Assembly: GCA_003194525.1 (NCBI GenBank)
Contig: NBIV01000081.1
Location: 62,001-126,000, forward strand
From: Gracilariopsis chorda
Lineage: Eukaryota > Rhodophyta > Florideophyceae > Gracilariales > Gracilariaceae
Direction: 5' to 3'
DNA: 64,000 nucleotides
The notes beneath the pieces are model-generated. The model was not told the origin of the DNA. It saw nothing but the letters and a program-made list of their open reading frames with translations, and searched no databases. Each line of letters begins with the position of its first letter. The stretch's first letter is position 1. Both the position numbers and the translations under genes were made by a program. Shown piece by piece: positions 42,281-54,900 of the stretch.

Positions 42281-43148
42281 TAACCCCTCACAAGGGCTTA
42301 ATTTGGCAGAGAAAAAACAGTTAAAAATTAGTAGTTTCTTCGTTAAATTTTGTGGTACTCATGACATGAATAAATCCTGAAAGGCTCATATTGGCAGGAT
42401 CATGAACTCGCTCTTTCAGGGTAAATTTTAATATTTTTGTTCTAAACAACCTATTAGGTGTATTAGAACTTAGAGGGTAAAGTCAAGGCATTGAAATTGC
42501 GAACCGAACTATTAATAACTCAATCAAAATGGCGCTATTAGTAACATCAAAGACATAATTGACTAGTTTTAATCCCAGGGTTGTGTTGACTTCATGAAAA
42601 TGTGTTCACTGAGTTTCTGGTTTAAAATAATAATAGGACCTCTCGACAAAGGCGTTTATTTCACAAACTGCCATCAATACCTCTCACACTAGCCAAAACC
42701 ATTCGTTATAGAAATACGGACTTCAAAACATACTGTTTTGGGGATATTCTGTATGTGCCAGGAAAAAGGCTGCATATGAAATTCGAAGGAGCATTTACCT
42801 AGATTAACTGTTTTGAAGTAGAACTTTTGGATTGTTGGTACGCTACTCAAACTACGTATTCTAGAATAACGTTTGGTGGTGTTTGCTGTTTTTGTAAGAG
42901 TTTCTACATCGCTTAACTGCGGTTATGTTGTCTCTATAAAAATAGACCATGCCGACACATGCAGTGACGGAGGAATATATGTGTTGACGCCTCCAAGAAA
43001 AACAGCTTAAAGCCGGTCAGAACAAATTCTTTAGCATTTCATGGCCTGCCGAATTGAGCCGTTTGCCAAACGGAGCCCGTACAAGGGTTGACTGCCAGTA
43101 CCCGTGCGTAAAGTCAATGTTGGAGAAACACTTGCTTCCTGTACAGTC

Positions 43149-44843
43149 CTACATCAATGATTCCACATGAGGCTTTGCGGACGGAAGAGGTACGGTTCTA
43201 GAATTGGTTCTGCGCAAGTCAACGGTACAGTGTAGAGTGTCAATGCCGGTTTTCGGAACTGCCAGTCCGGGGCATGTCCATCTTGGTTGATCTTTTTTGT
43301 ACACAGCGCACGTTTTTCTTATCGCTTGATAGTAGGTTTGATGAGAACTCTTTGTGCAGATGAGTGCCACCGTTGTAGAATGCGATACGGCTTGGCGTTT
43401 GGTGTTAAGTTTGATGGAGAGTCGGCGTACGTCTGCAGGTGGGTGTGATTCCAGCTTGATTCCAAAACAGGGGCGGTTCTTTTGCAGAAGAGCTTGCAGA
43501 TTCTCCGTGCTTGGAGCAGACAGGCCATTCTTCTTGGCACCATCTACTGCAGACGTAATTGCTTCGTCGATCTCCACAACAGTATCGAATCCAAAACCCG
43601 CTTGTAGGCACTCCGGCAGTTCGATAGGGACTTCTTCGATATCATTGTAGTTGACCCCACGGTAGCTTGCTGGAGCAAATGTAGAATTCCCTTCCTGTAA
43701 TTTTTCTTTTGATTTTCCGTCAATCAATGCTGCTATGCAGTATAAATGCTGGTTAAAATCAAAACCCATGGCCTTGAGGAGTGGCATGCCAAGCAAGATG
43801 TCCGGCCTTTCCCTGTCTGCGATCAAAAACTGCACTCCCCTGATACGCACTGCTAGCCCTGTTTGTGGAAGTATTATCGAACGCTGGGGGCTTCTGTTTC
43901 TGGACGTAGCTGCAGACTTCCTTGATTTGTCCATGTTCAATGCAGCATCGAGTATCATCGGCACTTTGAGGCGCTCCCCCAATATTACAGGATTTTTTGC
44001 AGAGATAGATTCAAAAACATTGGACGGAATCGTATAGTAGACCGCGTCAGAGTCTTTCAAGGCGACCATCTCGATGTAGTTCAGCAGTTCCTTGTACCTC
44101 CCTTCCTCTGCCTTCCGGGAAAGCTCAGATGCTGAGCGCAGTACAGCGGCTCTCGCACTCTTCTTTGTACTCTTCTTTGTGTCGAAATGTTTGTCCAGGA
44201 GCTCGCATCTTTTTTCCTTCGGAGTAACCGGGCACTTGCTGATCGAGTGTATTTCTGAACATTCTTCCACGTTCAAGCATGGCCTATCCCACTCTCCTGC
44301 TTTGAACTTCTCATTTGGCCTTTTCCAGTCAGTCTTGTCGCCATCCAGGTCCTTCTTCCTCTGCGTTCGTGGGCTTCTTCGCAATTTCTTTCTCTTTATC
44401 TCTTCGATTTTACCGACTTGTCTCCTGGATTTGCGCAAATGCGTTTCTTTGTGCTTAAGTGCTAATTTTAGGCACTGCAATATTTGTACTTCTGCTGCAA
44501 TTGTAGATATTGTCTTGATAAAAAAATTGAGATCCCCTTTCTGCTCCTTCTTCCATAGTCACATTTGGTTGGTCACGATTTGCAGGAGTTCGTCTGACTC
44601 CAGTTTTTGCGTAAGCTTTGCAAAAAGCCTTTTACACTGATCTCTATCCGTGATTACGCTTAGAGCGTTTTAATCATCCAACACTGCAATAGTCTCCGGG
44701 ACCAGGTTCTTCGCGGCTCCAGATGGGTCCCCGGGCATAGGGCTGTATTTCAAAGTTGTCATAGCGTCTTCTACGTGGTTATTGAGATCATAAATTGTAG
44801 ATGGTAAACGTGCGTCGAACCATTCTTTAACGGCTTCATCCAT
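43149..44843 (-). pseudogene. Gag and protease region of the Ty3/gypsy element
   Basis: One minus-strand frame from Met 44843 to 43149, with at least two stops in the upstream part (about 44669 and 44562) and a clean 443-codon stretch from 44480. It holds the gag region (EWFDARLPSTIYDL), a basic stretch, a zinc-knuckle-like CLNVEECSEIHSISKCP, a retropepsin region ending DILLGMPLLKAMGFD, and the start of RT (CPGLAVPK, DLRRTNSRTVPLPSAKPHVE). The expected D-S/T-G of the protease reads DAA, so the enzyme is dead or strongly altered. Confidence 0.82.
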
Positions 44844-45141
44844 TGCTTCTTCTCATTTTGCAGCGCCCTCGACTGGCCGTTGCATACATAGACTGTGTAA
44901 TAATCTTAACTTCGTGCATTGCGTAATGCACGCTCCCTTGATTCTCTGGCTCGGAATGCGTGGAGAATTAACATCCTCAACCCCATCCCAATACGCTGTA
45001 AAATGTACTGCGAACTTGATAAGCTTTGTTTGAGAGGCTCCTCAACCTTTTGGGGCCAAAATTGTATTCAAAATCTCATTTAACGACAACTTGCTCAAAC
45101 CAGATTCTGTTACCTTTCCTTGCGGTGCATCCAAAGCGCCT

Positions 45142-45574
45142 TGTTGATCAGAACGGGGTTATTGAGCACAATGGCATGCTGTTGCAGTGGGTGGTGACGC
45201 TGGCAAAAGGAGAGGCAAACTTACCTTGGATGTATCTCCAAGGATGCCCCGATCCTTTATTTCTCATGAGGGATCGATCTTTATACACTGCGTACAATGG
45301 CATTGGTTTCTGTACTAGTACATGTTGTACAAGTCTACTTGCTGTTTACAAGATTTCAAAAGGCAGGCCTAGTAATGCAAGCCAGCTTAGCTCCGTTCAG
45401 TTTAAGCCCTATCCGCTTGAACCCTCTCACGGCTAACCCGGTCTCTCACTGCTAGTCACCACAGTTCCGTCCACTTCAAGCTCTTCCCATTTGAAGCCTA
45501 CCACGCCGCCATCAGCTACGCCATTCCTTCTATTCTAAGCCAGGCATACGGAACTGACTGCGTAGACATCTACA
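45142..45574 (-). repeat. 5' LTR of the Ty3/gypsy element
   Basis: 433 bases, starting TGTTGATCAGAACGGGG and ending CATCTACA on the plus strand. It pairs with 36931-37364. Confidence 0.9.
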
Positions 45575-45579
45575 GTAGC

Positions 45580-47869
45580 TGACCTGTTGTGGAAGGAGCA
45601 ATGTAACTAACTTTATGGACTACTTTGACTAACACACGTTTCTTGTTATGAATTCTGACTTACAAAGAAAATCAATTACTTAATTACAAATAAGCCTCTG
45701 AATGCAATATAAAGCAATTGTGGACGCTGAGTTTTTATTACTACTTTTAGGTTGGACTCCGTGGGACCTCTCTCTAATCTCAAGGCTACGTTTCTGGAGG
45801 CAGACTTGATCGCTTATCCACTTCGGTTTCTATTGACGGAGGGTAGACTCCGAGGAGGGAAATAATGTAAATCATACAAAGAGTTGATGTTCTTGTTGCT
45901 CAGGGAAGAGTATTATATGAAAAACTCAAAGTGCTAATGATATGGGGCAGAGAACATTCTGTCCGACTTCAATGTAACATGAACCACTCTCTAAATAGAA
46001 CGCTAAGTTCCGAAGCATGATCTAAATTTTGCCCGATGATTTGCATTCCGGAAAATTCAGTGCACTGCAACGAGCGCATAATCTACTGTGACTAACGGGC
46101 GTAGACCTAAGAATACCCAAGTCCGGGTTTTGCCAGCTTCATCACGTTGATTACAATACTTGTTCGGATAGAAGATGGACTGTCATATTTCCTGCTGCTC
46201 TGAAGGAGCATATTCTTAGCTCCACGCTCAGAAGAGGCACTCTGTAAGTTCTACCTCAGAACCACATAGAACAGGTCGAGGAGATTTGCTTTAAGGAATT
46301 GCATGATTCCGAGAGAGGCGAAGACGTAAATGGAATATGTGGCCTTTTGATCACTTACTCTGAGGGTCATATCTCCTCGAATGACGTTGTTGCTAACCCT
46401 TACCATTCTGCCTTGTAATGTGTTCGCAATCATGAATTTCAGATTGATCAGATTGAAGTTGCAGTGGTCCTCATACTTGAAAAACACAGGAGAGACTCAT
46501 TGGGTGAATGCAAGAATTACGAGATAACCAGACATACGAATATGAGCCAATAATGACATGTCAAGCACCATACAATCTGGTTCGCAGAGTAGTAAATTTG
46601 AAAATAAGTAAGGACCCTCCGAGGGGTCTTCCACCCTACCAAACCGTGTACCAGATGTTCATAGTGCTCAGATACATTCAAAGCAAAAGAAATCTGCCGT
46701 CGTGCCGTGTGTTGCCACCTACTCAACAATGCTCAGCGTCTGGCTAGCTGTTCGCAAGCCTGAATAGAAGCAACGCAGAGCCAACGACGGCCCTCAGCAC
46801 AAACGCAGTGCCCTACACCACCAAACTTCCTACACGGAACCCACTCAATGGCAACGCATTCTACTACACGGCACGGGTGAAGAAGTTATAGTGACCACCA
46901 ATTTCACCAAAGCCCTCGTGGAGCACAGTATGCTTACTAATTTTAACGCCGCACCAGGATAAAATATTAAAAGAAGCCCATTTCGCCTCACAAAGTAAAG
47001 GAAAGGACGCACGCCGTTACTGAAGTCAATTGATTTGCTCATACTAGCATTATGCTTTCTAAAGATGCAATATAATGCTTACCAACAGTGCCTCTTTTTT
47101 GGCACTATGCCTTCTACACTAAGCGCATGGCTCCACTTTGCACTGCACATCATTCTGAAGGCAACCAGAAGAGAGGAGACTGTTTTGTTAAGCTTGAATG
47201 GCCATCCGTTGAGGAACGAAAGGCTTCTGCTGCAATACTGGAAAACAACAAGAAGTTTTGACCTCTTCTGAAGGACGTGTTTTGAATAACTGATAGAGGT
47301 AGGTTCAAGATCCAAAACTATGCAGGCTCTAAGATGCAATATGCGTAATACGAGGGACATATGCACCAACAAGAGGATACAAACTTGTTCGCCTTTAACT
47401 TCTTTGGCGAGATTATTCATGCAGCTATAAACATTCCGTGAACCTCGCCTGGCGCAAAGCTCGCTGCACTGTCCGGATTGTATTATCCTAGACTTGGGGA
47501 TGAAATGCCTCCACTCGGCTACGGGATTAATGGAGATTCAGCGTTTGTAAACAATACGAGCTGAACAAATGGGAAGATTATTGGCTAACGAAAGCCCAAC
47601 CAAACTTCTGATATCCCCAAATCGCAAATACTAACCGCAATGGGCCCTATCCTCCAGTGCATCATGCCCAGCGAGCGACAAAGTGCAGAGTGGGGTATGT
47701 GTGCTGTTAACGACCGTTCAGTCGACTAAAGGCGACGCTAACGGGGGACATGGAGAGACGTTCAACTATAGTAAAGCTTGCAGTTCGTTTAATTAACTTT
47801 TGCACGAGAACATCAGGACATAATCAGATCACTACTACATAAGACAATGCAAAATTGCTATAAAGCGTG
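45580..47869. other. No gene recognised
   Basis: More than 2 kb of AT-rich DNA with short frames. A plus-strand stretch near 46,860-46,960 (VTTNFTKALVEHSML) faintly recalls the end of a copia RNase H but is too weak to call. Confidence 0.35.
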
Positions 47870-47975
47870 GCCGCAGCCCGAGGAGCCAAGTGCGCGAGTG
47901 CGAGCGCCGGCGAGCTTTAACGTGCACTTGGCCCGCAGGGCAAGGCCAGCGCGAGCGGAAGCTCGGCGGCTTTCT
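47870..47975. other. Isolated GC-rich island with short inverted repeat
   Basis: About 100 bases of very high GC in AT-rich surroundings. GCCAAGTGC (47885-47893) and GCACTTGGC (47924-47932) form a perfect 9-bp stem around a 30-base loop. It lies just downstream of the DUF6818-like pseudogene. Confidence 0.55.
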
Positions 47976-47995
47976 GAGCTCTGTGGCTGGGTTTT

Positions 47996-48850
47996 TTACC
48001 GTCTATTCTTGGATTCCCGCACAGTAGACAGTTCCCCGACAAGTATCTGCAAGGGCGCATTTATGCCGTTAATCATTTGCTTGGTGTCACTCATGGACAT
48101 TTCTAAGTCATTCTTTAAAGATTCGTCTTCTTTCTTGACCAATTTACTGATCAACATCTGCTGATCGTTAATAGCGGAACCAGGCGCAGCAAGATAATTT
48201 GAAATAATGCTCATGGACTTGGTCATCGATTGCGAACGTTTCACTACAACATCATTCGTCTTCGGCATTTTGCAGTGTACTCCAGCCTTTCCTTTAGGGC
48301 AACATTTCTTCCTTGCCCCAACATTTCGATTTTCGATTTCATTTTCCTCCTCATCCGAGTTGCCACTTGACCCATTACCTGCACTGTTATCATCTTCAAG
48401 AAGTTTTGCGGCAACGTTTGCTTGAATTTTGCGTGCAATATGCTTTAAACGTCTAACCTCAGCTGGGTAAGAAGGGTCACTTGTGGGCTTTTGTGCATCA
48501 CAAAGCTTCTCAAATTCTGTTTTAAGAGACTCTAGATCACCTTTCGGACGGCAATGAATTGTTCCATGGAGCAAACTTATTGCGGAGACAGCTCAAATTT
48601 TGGCTCCAAGCGGTTTAATGCGTTCTATAGTGTCAAGAAGACTGGTACAATCATCTTTGTTGTATTTACGTGCACCCGGACGACCTTTAGATCATTTACT
48701 GGCTTCCTTAAAACTGTATTTTGCAGTAGAAGTGTCGGGTTTTGGAGTGGGTACTGTAGGAGGTATGATGGAGGATTATATTGAATTAGTCGCAGGTGGA
48801 ACAGACAAAGAGCACTGAACCGTATCAGTGGAGGGGACATTGGAAGCCAT
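47996..48850 (-). pseudogene. Myb/SANT-like DUF6818 protein pseudogene
   Basis: A single minus-strand frame of 285 codons from Met 48850 to the stop at 47996, interrupted by three stops (TAA, TGA, TGA) in the first 90 codons and no frameshift. The domain reads GRPGARKYNKDDCTSLLDTI, then LESLKTEFEKL, then KPTSDPSYPAEVRRLKHIA, the pattern I know from DUF6818 proteins of algae and oomycetes, which look like DNA-binding factors and often occur in transposon-rich DNA. The last stop falls where the family has Trp. The second half contains an acidic stretch and a coiled-coil-like tail, and is open. Confidence 0.6.
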
Positions 48851-49566
48851 TGTAAATCACAAACGTCTTGTAACTCAATGGGGTATAAGGGCTTACCTTC
48901 GCGCTGGATCGTGAACTTTTATGTATTCCTGACAACGGTTTCGGTAGAAAGTTTGCAACCATTTTTCGCCAATATTTGTGGGACTGCTTTGGATTCGAAT
49001 TTCCGAATAGTTTAGTTGAATACCAAATTTGGTTCTATAGTAATTCTCGCATTCACCCATTGCAAGCCATGTTTCTTCGCTTCCAAAAATTATAAGTTCT
49101 CACAACAAATTTTTGAGCCTCTGCCGTGACTTCGTCACATGGCTGGCCGCTGTTACTCTTTTCAAAGGATGTAGTACAACCTTTGAAAAGGGTCAATCCT
49201 TGTAAAGCGTGTACTACCCTGAAGAATATTCAGAAGAAATCGCCTTCACTCGTTTCTGGTCAGTTAGTAGACCAAAGTCAACTTACCGACGTACAAACTT
49301 GAATCCATCGACGATTTTTTGTGGTTTGCAAACAGGCGTAGAAAAGACATCTGCTGCTGACACACCCACCAACAAAAGGGCGCGTAATATTTACCTCAAT
49401 CCCATAATAAAAACCTTGTGGCTCGTATGCACCGCAGGCGTAGATTATACCGCGAGCTTTGGCTCGTGCAAAAACTTATATGCCACCCAATCTGCCAGTT
49501 CTCTCTCAAATCCCTTCTCGTCTGTTAAGTACTCTCTAACACGCTTCTTGTTCTCCTTTTCCGCTT
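48851..49566. other. No gene recognised; contains a short perfect hairpin
   Basis: CTTTTCAAAGG (49158-49168) and CCTTTGAAAAG (49180-49190) form an 11-bp stem with an 11-base loop. Otherwise only short frames are present. The 5' end of the hAT element must lie here or at its right edge. Confidence 0.4.
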
Positions 49567-51938
49567 TTGTCACCCAAACCCACACGTGACCGCTCGATTT
49601 TGCGCTTTATGTCATCAGGCGCAGCTCTATCTCCATCAGAAACGATTTCTCAGAGCTCGAAAAGACGGAGAGGACGTAAAATAGTTGGTGGATCACGAAA
49701 TAATTCGTGCAATTCATTTCAGACTCGTACGGTTCTGGTGTTAGGATGCCGGTATCGTGCAAAGCCTGTCGTTATGTCTCTTACGCGTCGATACCAAATG
49801 CGACGCAGCTAGGAACGCATGTGTTACAGTGCACTAACACAGCTAAACGGATCAAAGACCGCCTTCTTTTAGAAAATGATCATTACGTCAATCATTTTCG
49901 AAAAATGGGTAGCTCGGCGACTATTTATGGAGTTCTTGAAACACCCAACAAACTGCTACAAAAACGTAGCTACAGCGCGGTTCAAACTAGTCGAAGTAAG
50001 CTAATTAAATTGGAAAAGAGCAAGGTAGGTGACGTAAGCACGGACAGTTTGGACTCGTATGAGAGGCGTTCTAAAATCTGCGAGCTTCTGACCTCATTCA
50101 TTGTTAACCACATGCTACCATTTTCTATCCTCAGAAAAGAAGAGGGTAAGGACGAGCTTTGTCTTCTTTTGGAGCTCTTGTATCCTTTTTCTGCGGAAAA
50201 TATTCCAAGCCCTACTCGCATGGCCTCCAAAAACTTAGATGCATACTATCAGCAGTTTGTAACCCTTGTCAAGGGTTCAATTACTGCGAGCTTGCAAAAC
50301 AGCTTTGGAACATTAGTTTTTGATGGATGGAAAGACAAATAGCAAGCAAGTTTCTTCAACATTCTGCTGTATATCATCAGAGTCAACCGTATCCGAAAAA
50401 TGTTCCTCCTGCCGCCCATATAGACGGGTTCGGAACGTTGCGAGCCTTCACTTTATGCGCATATTGTGGCGGATACCACGAAGGACTTCGGGGACATGAA
50501 ACATATATGTGGTGTCACGAGCGATATCACAGGTGCATGCGAAGTGGCAAAAGGAAAGCTCGCAGCTCGTTTCAACTGGCTGAATAGTTGACATGATCAA
50601 ACCCATTTGTCAAACTTGTTAATGCAGGATATCGGGAGTCTGGAGTGGATTTAAGAAGTTTTCGATGTGAAATTAACGCTGATAACGGATCTTTCAAACC
50701 GTCCAAAGCTTTATTTAGGTTTAAGGAACGATAAGAAGAGTATAACGCAGCGTTGCAGAACAGTGGGTACCAATCAACAACAAAAGAATTTGACCCGTAT
50801 TCGCCCCTGCGTTCGCCACGAACTCCAATGTTGTCATTCAAAATGGCATCTTCTAGGGTTGCCAGATCGGAAGATATGCTAAAATCTATGTTATGCCACC
50901 ATGCTATCTATCGGAGACTTGTTGGTTGCCAGAACTTTGCAATAAATCTCTTTGGAGCTCACAAAAATGAGAAAAGAATGTTTTTCGAGAGTTCAGTTGG
51001 GCTAAGACGCGCTCTATGATAGTTTTCTAGATATATATCATACCCTGAGACTTGTGCGGCAGTATTTGAGACTCTTTGATAACGAAGAAAGTTTCATTTC
51101 TGAGTTTCTACCAGCCAACCTTCAACTCCCTCGACAGCTGAATGAACTGCCTACTACTACGTTTTTTATACTGGAGAGAAAGGGACAATTGTTGCAGGTC
51201 TTTGAAGACCATTTGTATGGCACAAAGCGAAGGATTTCACTGTTAACACCACTGCATTATGTGGCATACGCTATGGAAATTTGTAGGGCTCGCGAATACA
51301 TCTCGGAATATAATGTGCATATCCTAAGCCATATGCACACGTATGTACTGTCAGATGCTTTTCCACTAACTCCGACGCTGCCCAGCGCTGTTGGAGTGGA
51401 TGGTGCTACGCAGCACTTGTTGGAAGAGTTTACGTTTACGCGAACGGAATGGAACATGGAACTAGACGATGATAGTAGACATTGCATTCTGCTAGCATAT
51501 GGGAACATGCCAATTATGTACTGGATACAGAATAAGAAGTGTTTATTGCGCACGTTTGCATTGCGTATTCTTTGCGTGAGTCTTCTTCTTCCTCCGTAGA
51601 GAAAATTTTTAGTGCTCAAAAACGAATTGGAACGTCTATAAGAAACCGTCTCTACCCAGGAGAGGTGGAGAATATGGTATTTTGCCCATATAACAGCACT
51701 ATCCTCAACTCAGTGCGTTCTCGGTGCAGGGACTAAAAAGAGCAAGTCAACACAGGCCACGAGCTCATCGAATCCCTGGCAACTGCAGAAGGAAATGACG
51801 AAGGGATATTGATCTACACAGGTGTAGTGATATGGAAAAATGAAGAATTAGAGGTAGAATTGGATTGGGAGGAATTCAACGATGACACTTTGTCACTTTT
51901 TGACATGGTCGAGATGGAAGCGATTCTGGAACAATAGA
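49567..51938 (+). mobile_element. hAT-type transposon, coding region only identifiable
   Basis: Contains one decayed hAT transposase. Short terminal inverted repeats and an 8-bp duplication could not be found by eye. The coding region ends only about 10 bases before the TRRAP pseudogene fragment, so the right end is probably truncated. Confidence 0.6.
49567..51938 (+). pseudogene. hAT transposase pseudogene
   Basis: A BED-type zinc finger is visible as CKACRY and HVLQC (around 49750-49840), then a conserved frame (49707-50342) ending TLVFDGWKDK, the usual start of the RNase H-like core. The same frame continues with TGSERCEPSLYA, KHICGVTSDITGAC and WLNS-HDQTH, interrupted by stops. Later frames give EYISEYNVHIL, then the C-terminal dimerisation region SSSSVEKIFSAQKRIG with IRNRLYPGEVENMVF, and an acidic tail ending MVEMEAILEQ at 51938. 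At least two of the stops are at positions where the family has Gln or Trp. Confidence 0.8.
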
Positions 51939-51947
51939 ATCGGCAGT

Positions 51948-54900
51948 TTATTGTATTGTAGTTCTCAAGTACATATTCGCAGCTCTAGAGCGTTTTTGCT
52001 TCTCTGTAGGGTTTGGAGTTAACAGCGGTTCCACAAAGTTAAGGGGGATCGAAATATCAGGCCAAAGTTGTAACAAGTTTTGAGCTTCCTCTATCTTAGA
52101 ATTTGCTGCTTCCTTGAGCGCTTCCAGGACCTTAACCACTACGGTATGAACATGGATTCTCCATACGATTATGTCTTTCCAAATCCATAGAGGTTCATGG
52201 GGTGAAGGCAGTCGCTTGCGTCATTTGTTCAAAACCTTGCGTACATTCTCAATCTTCTACTCAAAGTTAACGTTGTCATTGCCATGTATGCCGAGAGCGT
52301 TAAAATCATTCAAGATATTTGCTGATTCTTGAAGCCCAACAAGTTGTGGAACTGGACCAGAGTCGTCTTTATACAATCTAAATCTGCCGATGCGGGTAGG
52401 GAAGCTAGTTTCTCAAGTGTCCTCTCAAAGCCTTCCTTCACAAACGTTTCACCTTCCTCAAGGTTATTCTGCTGAAGATGAACATACGCCTCGTAGATTT
52501 GCATCTTTGAGCTGTCCTGAGAGGGCTTCTCCAGCAACAGATCCTTCAGAGCCGTCCAGCTGCAACGCTCCAGAGGAATTCATGAAGCAGTTTAGGATTA
52601 AACGCAGTTCCCGAATGGTTGGTGAGTGTGTCCAATTGACACCAATCGACACAAGCTCTTAGCACATTCAATCCATCGCTCTTCGCAAAACAAATTTCAT
52701 GAGAACCAAGGTGACCAGTCTTGTTGGAAATCGAGCCCGTTGATATGTTCTTGCTCAGTCCTTCCTCAAATGCCTCTTGAGCGTCTGCAAAAAGACTCAT
52801 TTTTTCGATTTAAAACCCGCTATAAGTTTGCTTAATGCGAGCTCTAGCTTTCCACGTCCCAGCCAGATAGTCCTTTTCTTTTATAGTAACAAAAATCTTG
52901 ATCTGGGAATCAGCAATGTCTTAAAGCTTGGTCTGAAGTACTTGTTGCGTCTTATCGCTGATTGTTTCGCCCTCTACACGTGATAGAACTATGTTGTGTC
53001 TGAGTTCCAAGTAGGTCAAAGCAGATTGCCACGCATTCCATCTGGATCCAATATATCGTATTGAATTAGCTCTGAAGCAAAGAAGAGGCTGAAACCTGAC
53101 TAAAGATTCAATTAGTGCTTGGATATTATTTCTGGGCCAGCTGAATTGAGTCTGATGGTACTCTTTGTTTAGAAGACATGAAAAGGATTTTCTTAAGCTG
53201 GTCTGTTCTCCAGGTGCAAGCTGTGCCCATACCTGTGGTACCAACATGGCCCATGTGCTGCATGCAATTTCTTCATCTCGATTCATGAAACAGATCAACG
53301 AAGCGACAAAATCCCCAGAACGCCATCGATCCAACGCGCTCCCAAACTGCCGGAAGGATACATCTGAGATCCTGAGAATAAAGGCCTGTGAGGTGTTCTT
53401 CCTTTGTTAGTTAGCGTCTTCCATAACAACATCTTCGTCTTTTGTGTAAGATGTCAGCTTCGGAAACAAGCGTGCTCCGCTCGCTAGCTCTATTCTGTGG
53501 TCCTTCTCAGCCGACGAAATAAGCAATTCAGTGGCTTTCTTGATCCATAAAGTGTCAGCGAGGAACTCCCATTCATGTTTTGGTATTACATAATGAAGAC
53601 GGAATGTCGCCAAAACACCAACATAAGTCTCATATATCTCAAGGAATTTCTGCCGAAGAGATGATACATGAGATTTCAGAACTATCATGAAACCCTGTTC
53701 GAGCTTAAATAGCAAATCTGGACTCCTATGAGGAGATTCACTGCCTCTAAACGATTTCAGAATGATCGAAAGATGAGCGTCCATTAAGAGTTGCGATCCT
53801 TCCCCCTTGATTTTCTCAAAGGCTATCATTCTTTGCAACAGCTCAGTTTTCTTCTTATTTGTAAGTAGCTTCCTCTCTCCAGGATGAATTCCATGACCGC
53901 TCGGGCTCCAGAACATTAAGCTGTCGATAAACTTCACGACTTGAATCAGAACTTCAACATCTGTGCCCTTGTCAATCAGTTGCAAAAATGCGTGGAAAAC
54001 CTGCGGTTTTGGGTTTGGATCAATTGTCGCAAGGTACCAGTTCACCAGAGATAAACATAGACGTAAACACTCAGATTCATATCTCTTAAACAGTTAATCT
54101 ATTTCCACAACCACTTGTCCTTTTGCATGCTTCGCTTCATCACCTACAGATTCCTATTCCTTTGTACTCCCCACTTTCATATCAGAATTCGTCACAGGCT
54201 GACCAGATCCCCTTTTAACTGTTTTCTGAGCTCTCCAGATCCCGTGATGTGCTCTTTGAACTGAAGACGCAGCCCTCGCAGTCCCTTCCACTTGCCCGCT
54301 CGTCAGAAATTCCTTGACCATGCGCTGCAGAACTCTCATCAATTTCTCTTTATACTTCAAGAACTCCTGAGGCGAGCCGTCCATACATCTTTGAGTACCC
54401 ACATGCCCCAGTAATTCTGAAGGTGGTCGTTTGACTTCAGCCACATTTCCGGAACAGTATGCAGCTCTGTCATAAATTTCGCAACCCATGTTTGATCACC
54501 ACCTTCACCTCATGCCTCGGAAGATGGCAAAGATGATTTGGTTGAGCTCCCGGGGTCCTTAGATTGCTCTTCTCCGGGTTTAACCGAAGCCTTGGAAACA
54601 CCCCACTTCTGCGACATATTGTTAGAAGGCAAAGGTTTAGACTTCTTGAGCACAATCGGGATTAGAGAAGAGAACTGCGACGCTGCAGAGATAGCATTCT
54701 CCGTAGCAGATGGCTGGATGCAGGCTCAGATCGCGTTTTTGTTCTGCTTGACAAACGTCAATCCCTGATACTTGATCGATCCCTAGGACACAAGTAGTTG
54801 TGTCACCAATGCACTGTTCCGCACTGCGATTCCCTTCATCCGCACTTGGTCTGTCTTATCGCTTCGCTGTTATGTCTTATGACCTTTTTTATCCACTTTT

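Larger units (their letters stand above)
36931..45574 (-). mobile_element. Ty3/gypsy LTR retrotransposon with chromodomain, interrupted by a DNA transposon
   Basis: 8.6-kb element read on the minus strand; 6.4 kb without the nested insertion at 39999-42280. Both LTRs (about 434 bases, TG...CA) are present, flanked by 5-bp GCAGC (36926-36930) and GTAGC (45575-45579), a target duplication matching at 4 of 5. A polypurine tract (GGGGGAG on the minus strand, 37365-37371) adjoins the 3' LTR. A candidate primer-binding site (TGGATGCACC) lies nine bases inside the 5' LTR. Order is gag, protease, RT, RNase H, integrase, chromodomain, as in Ty3/gypsy. All parts carry stops or frameshifts. Confidence 0.9.

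Noticed and set aside
53395-53440. A tiny intron removing the stop at 53407 in the TRRAP piece
   Set aside because: There is no GT donor at the right place, the stop lies in a continuous matching frame, and further stops remain.
52546-54489. Stop codon reassignment (TAA/TAG read as Gln) to explain the frame-preserved TRRAP piece
   Set aside because: The intact genes in the same window use TAA, TAG and TGA as normal terminators, and other pieces of the fragment have real frameshifts.
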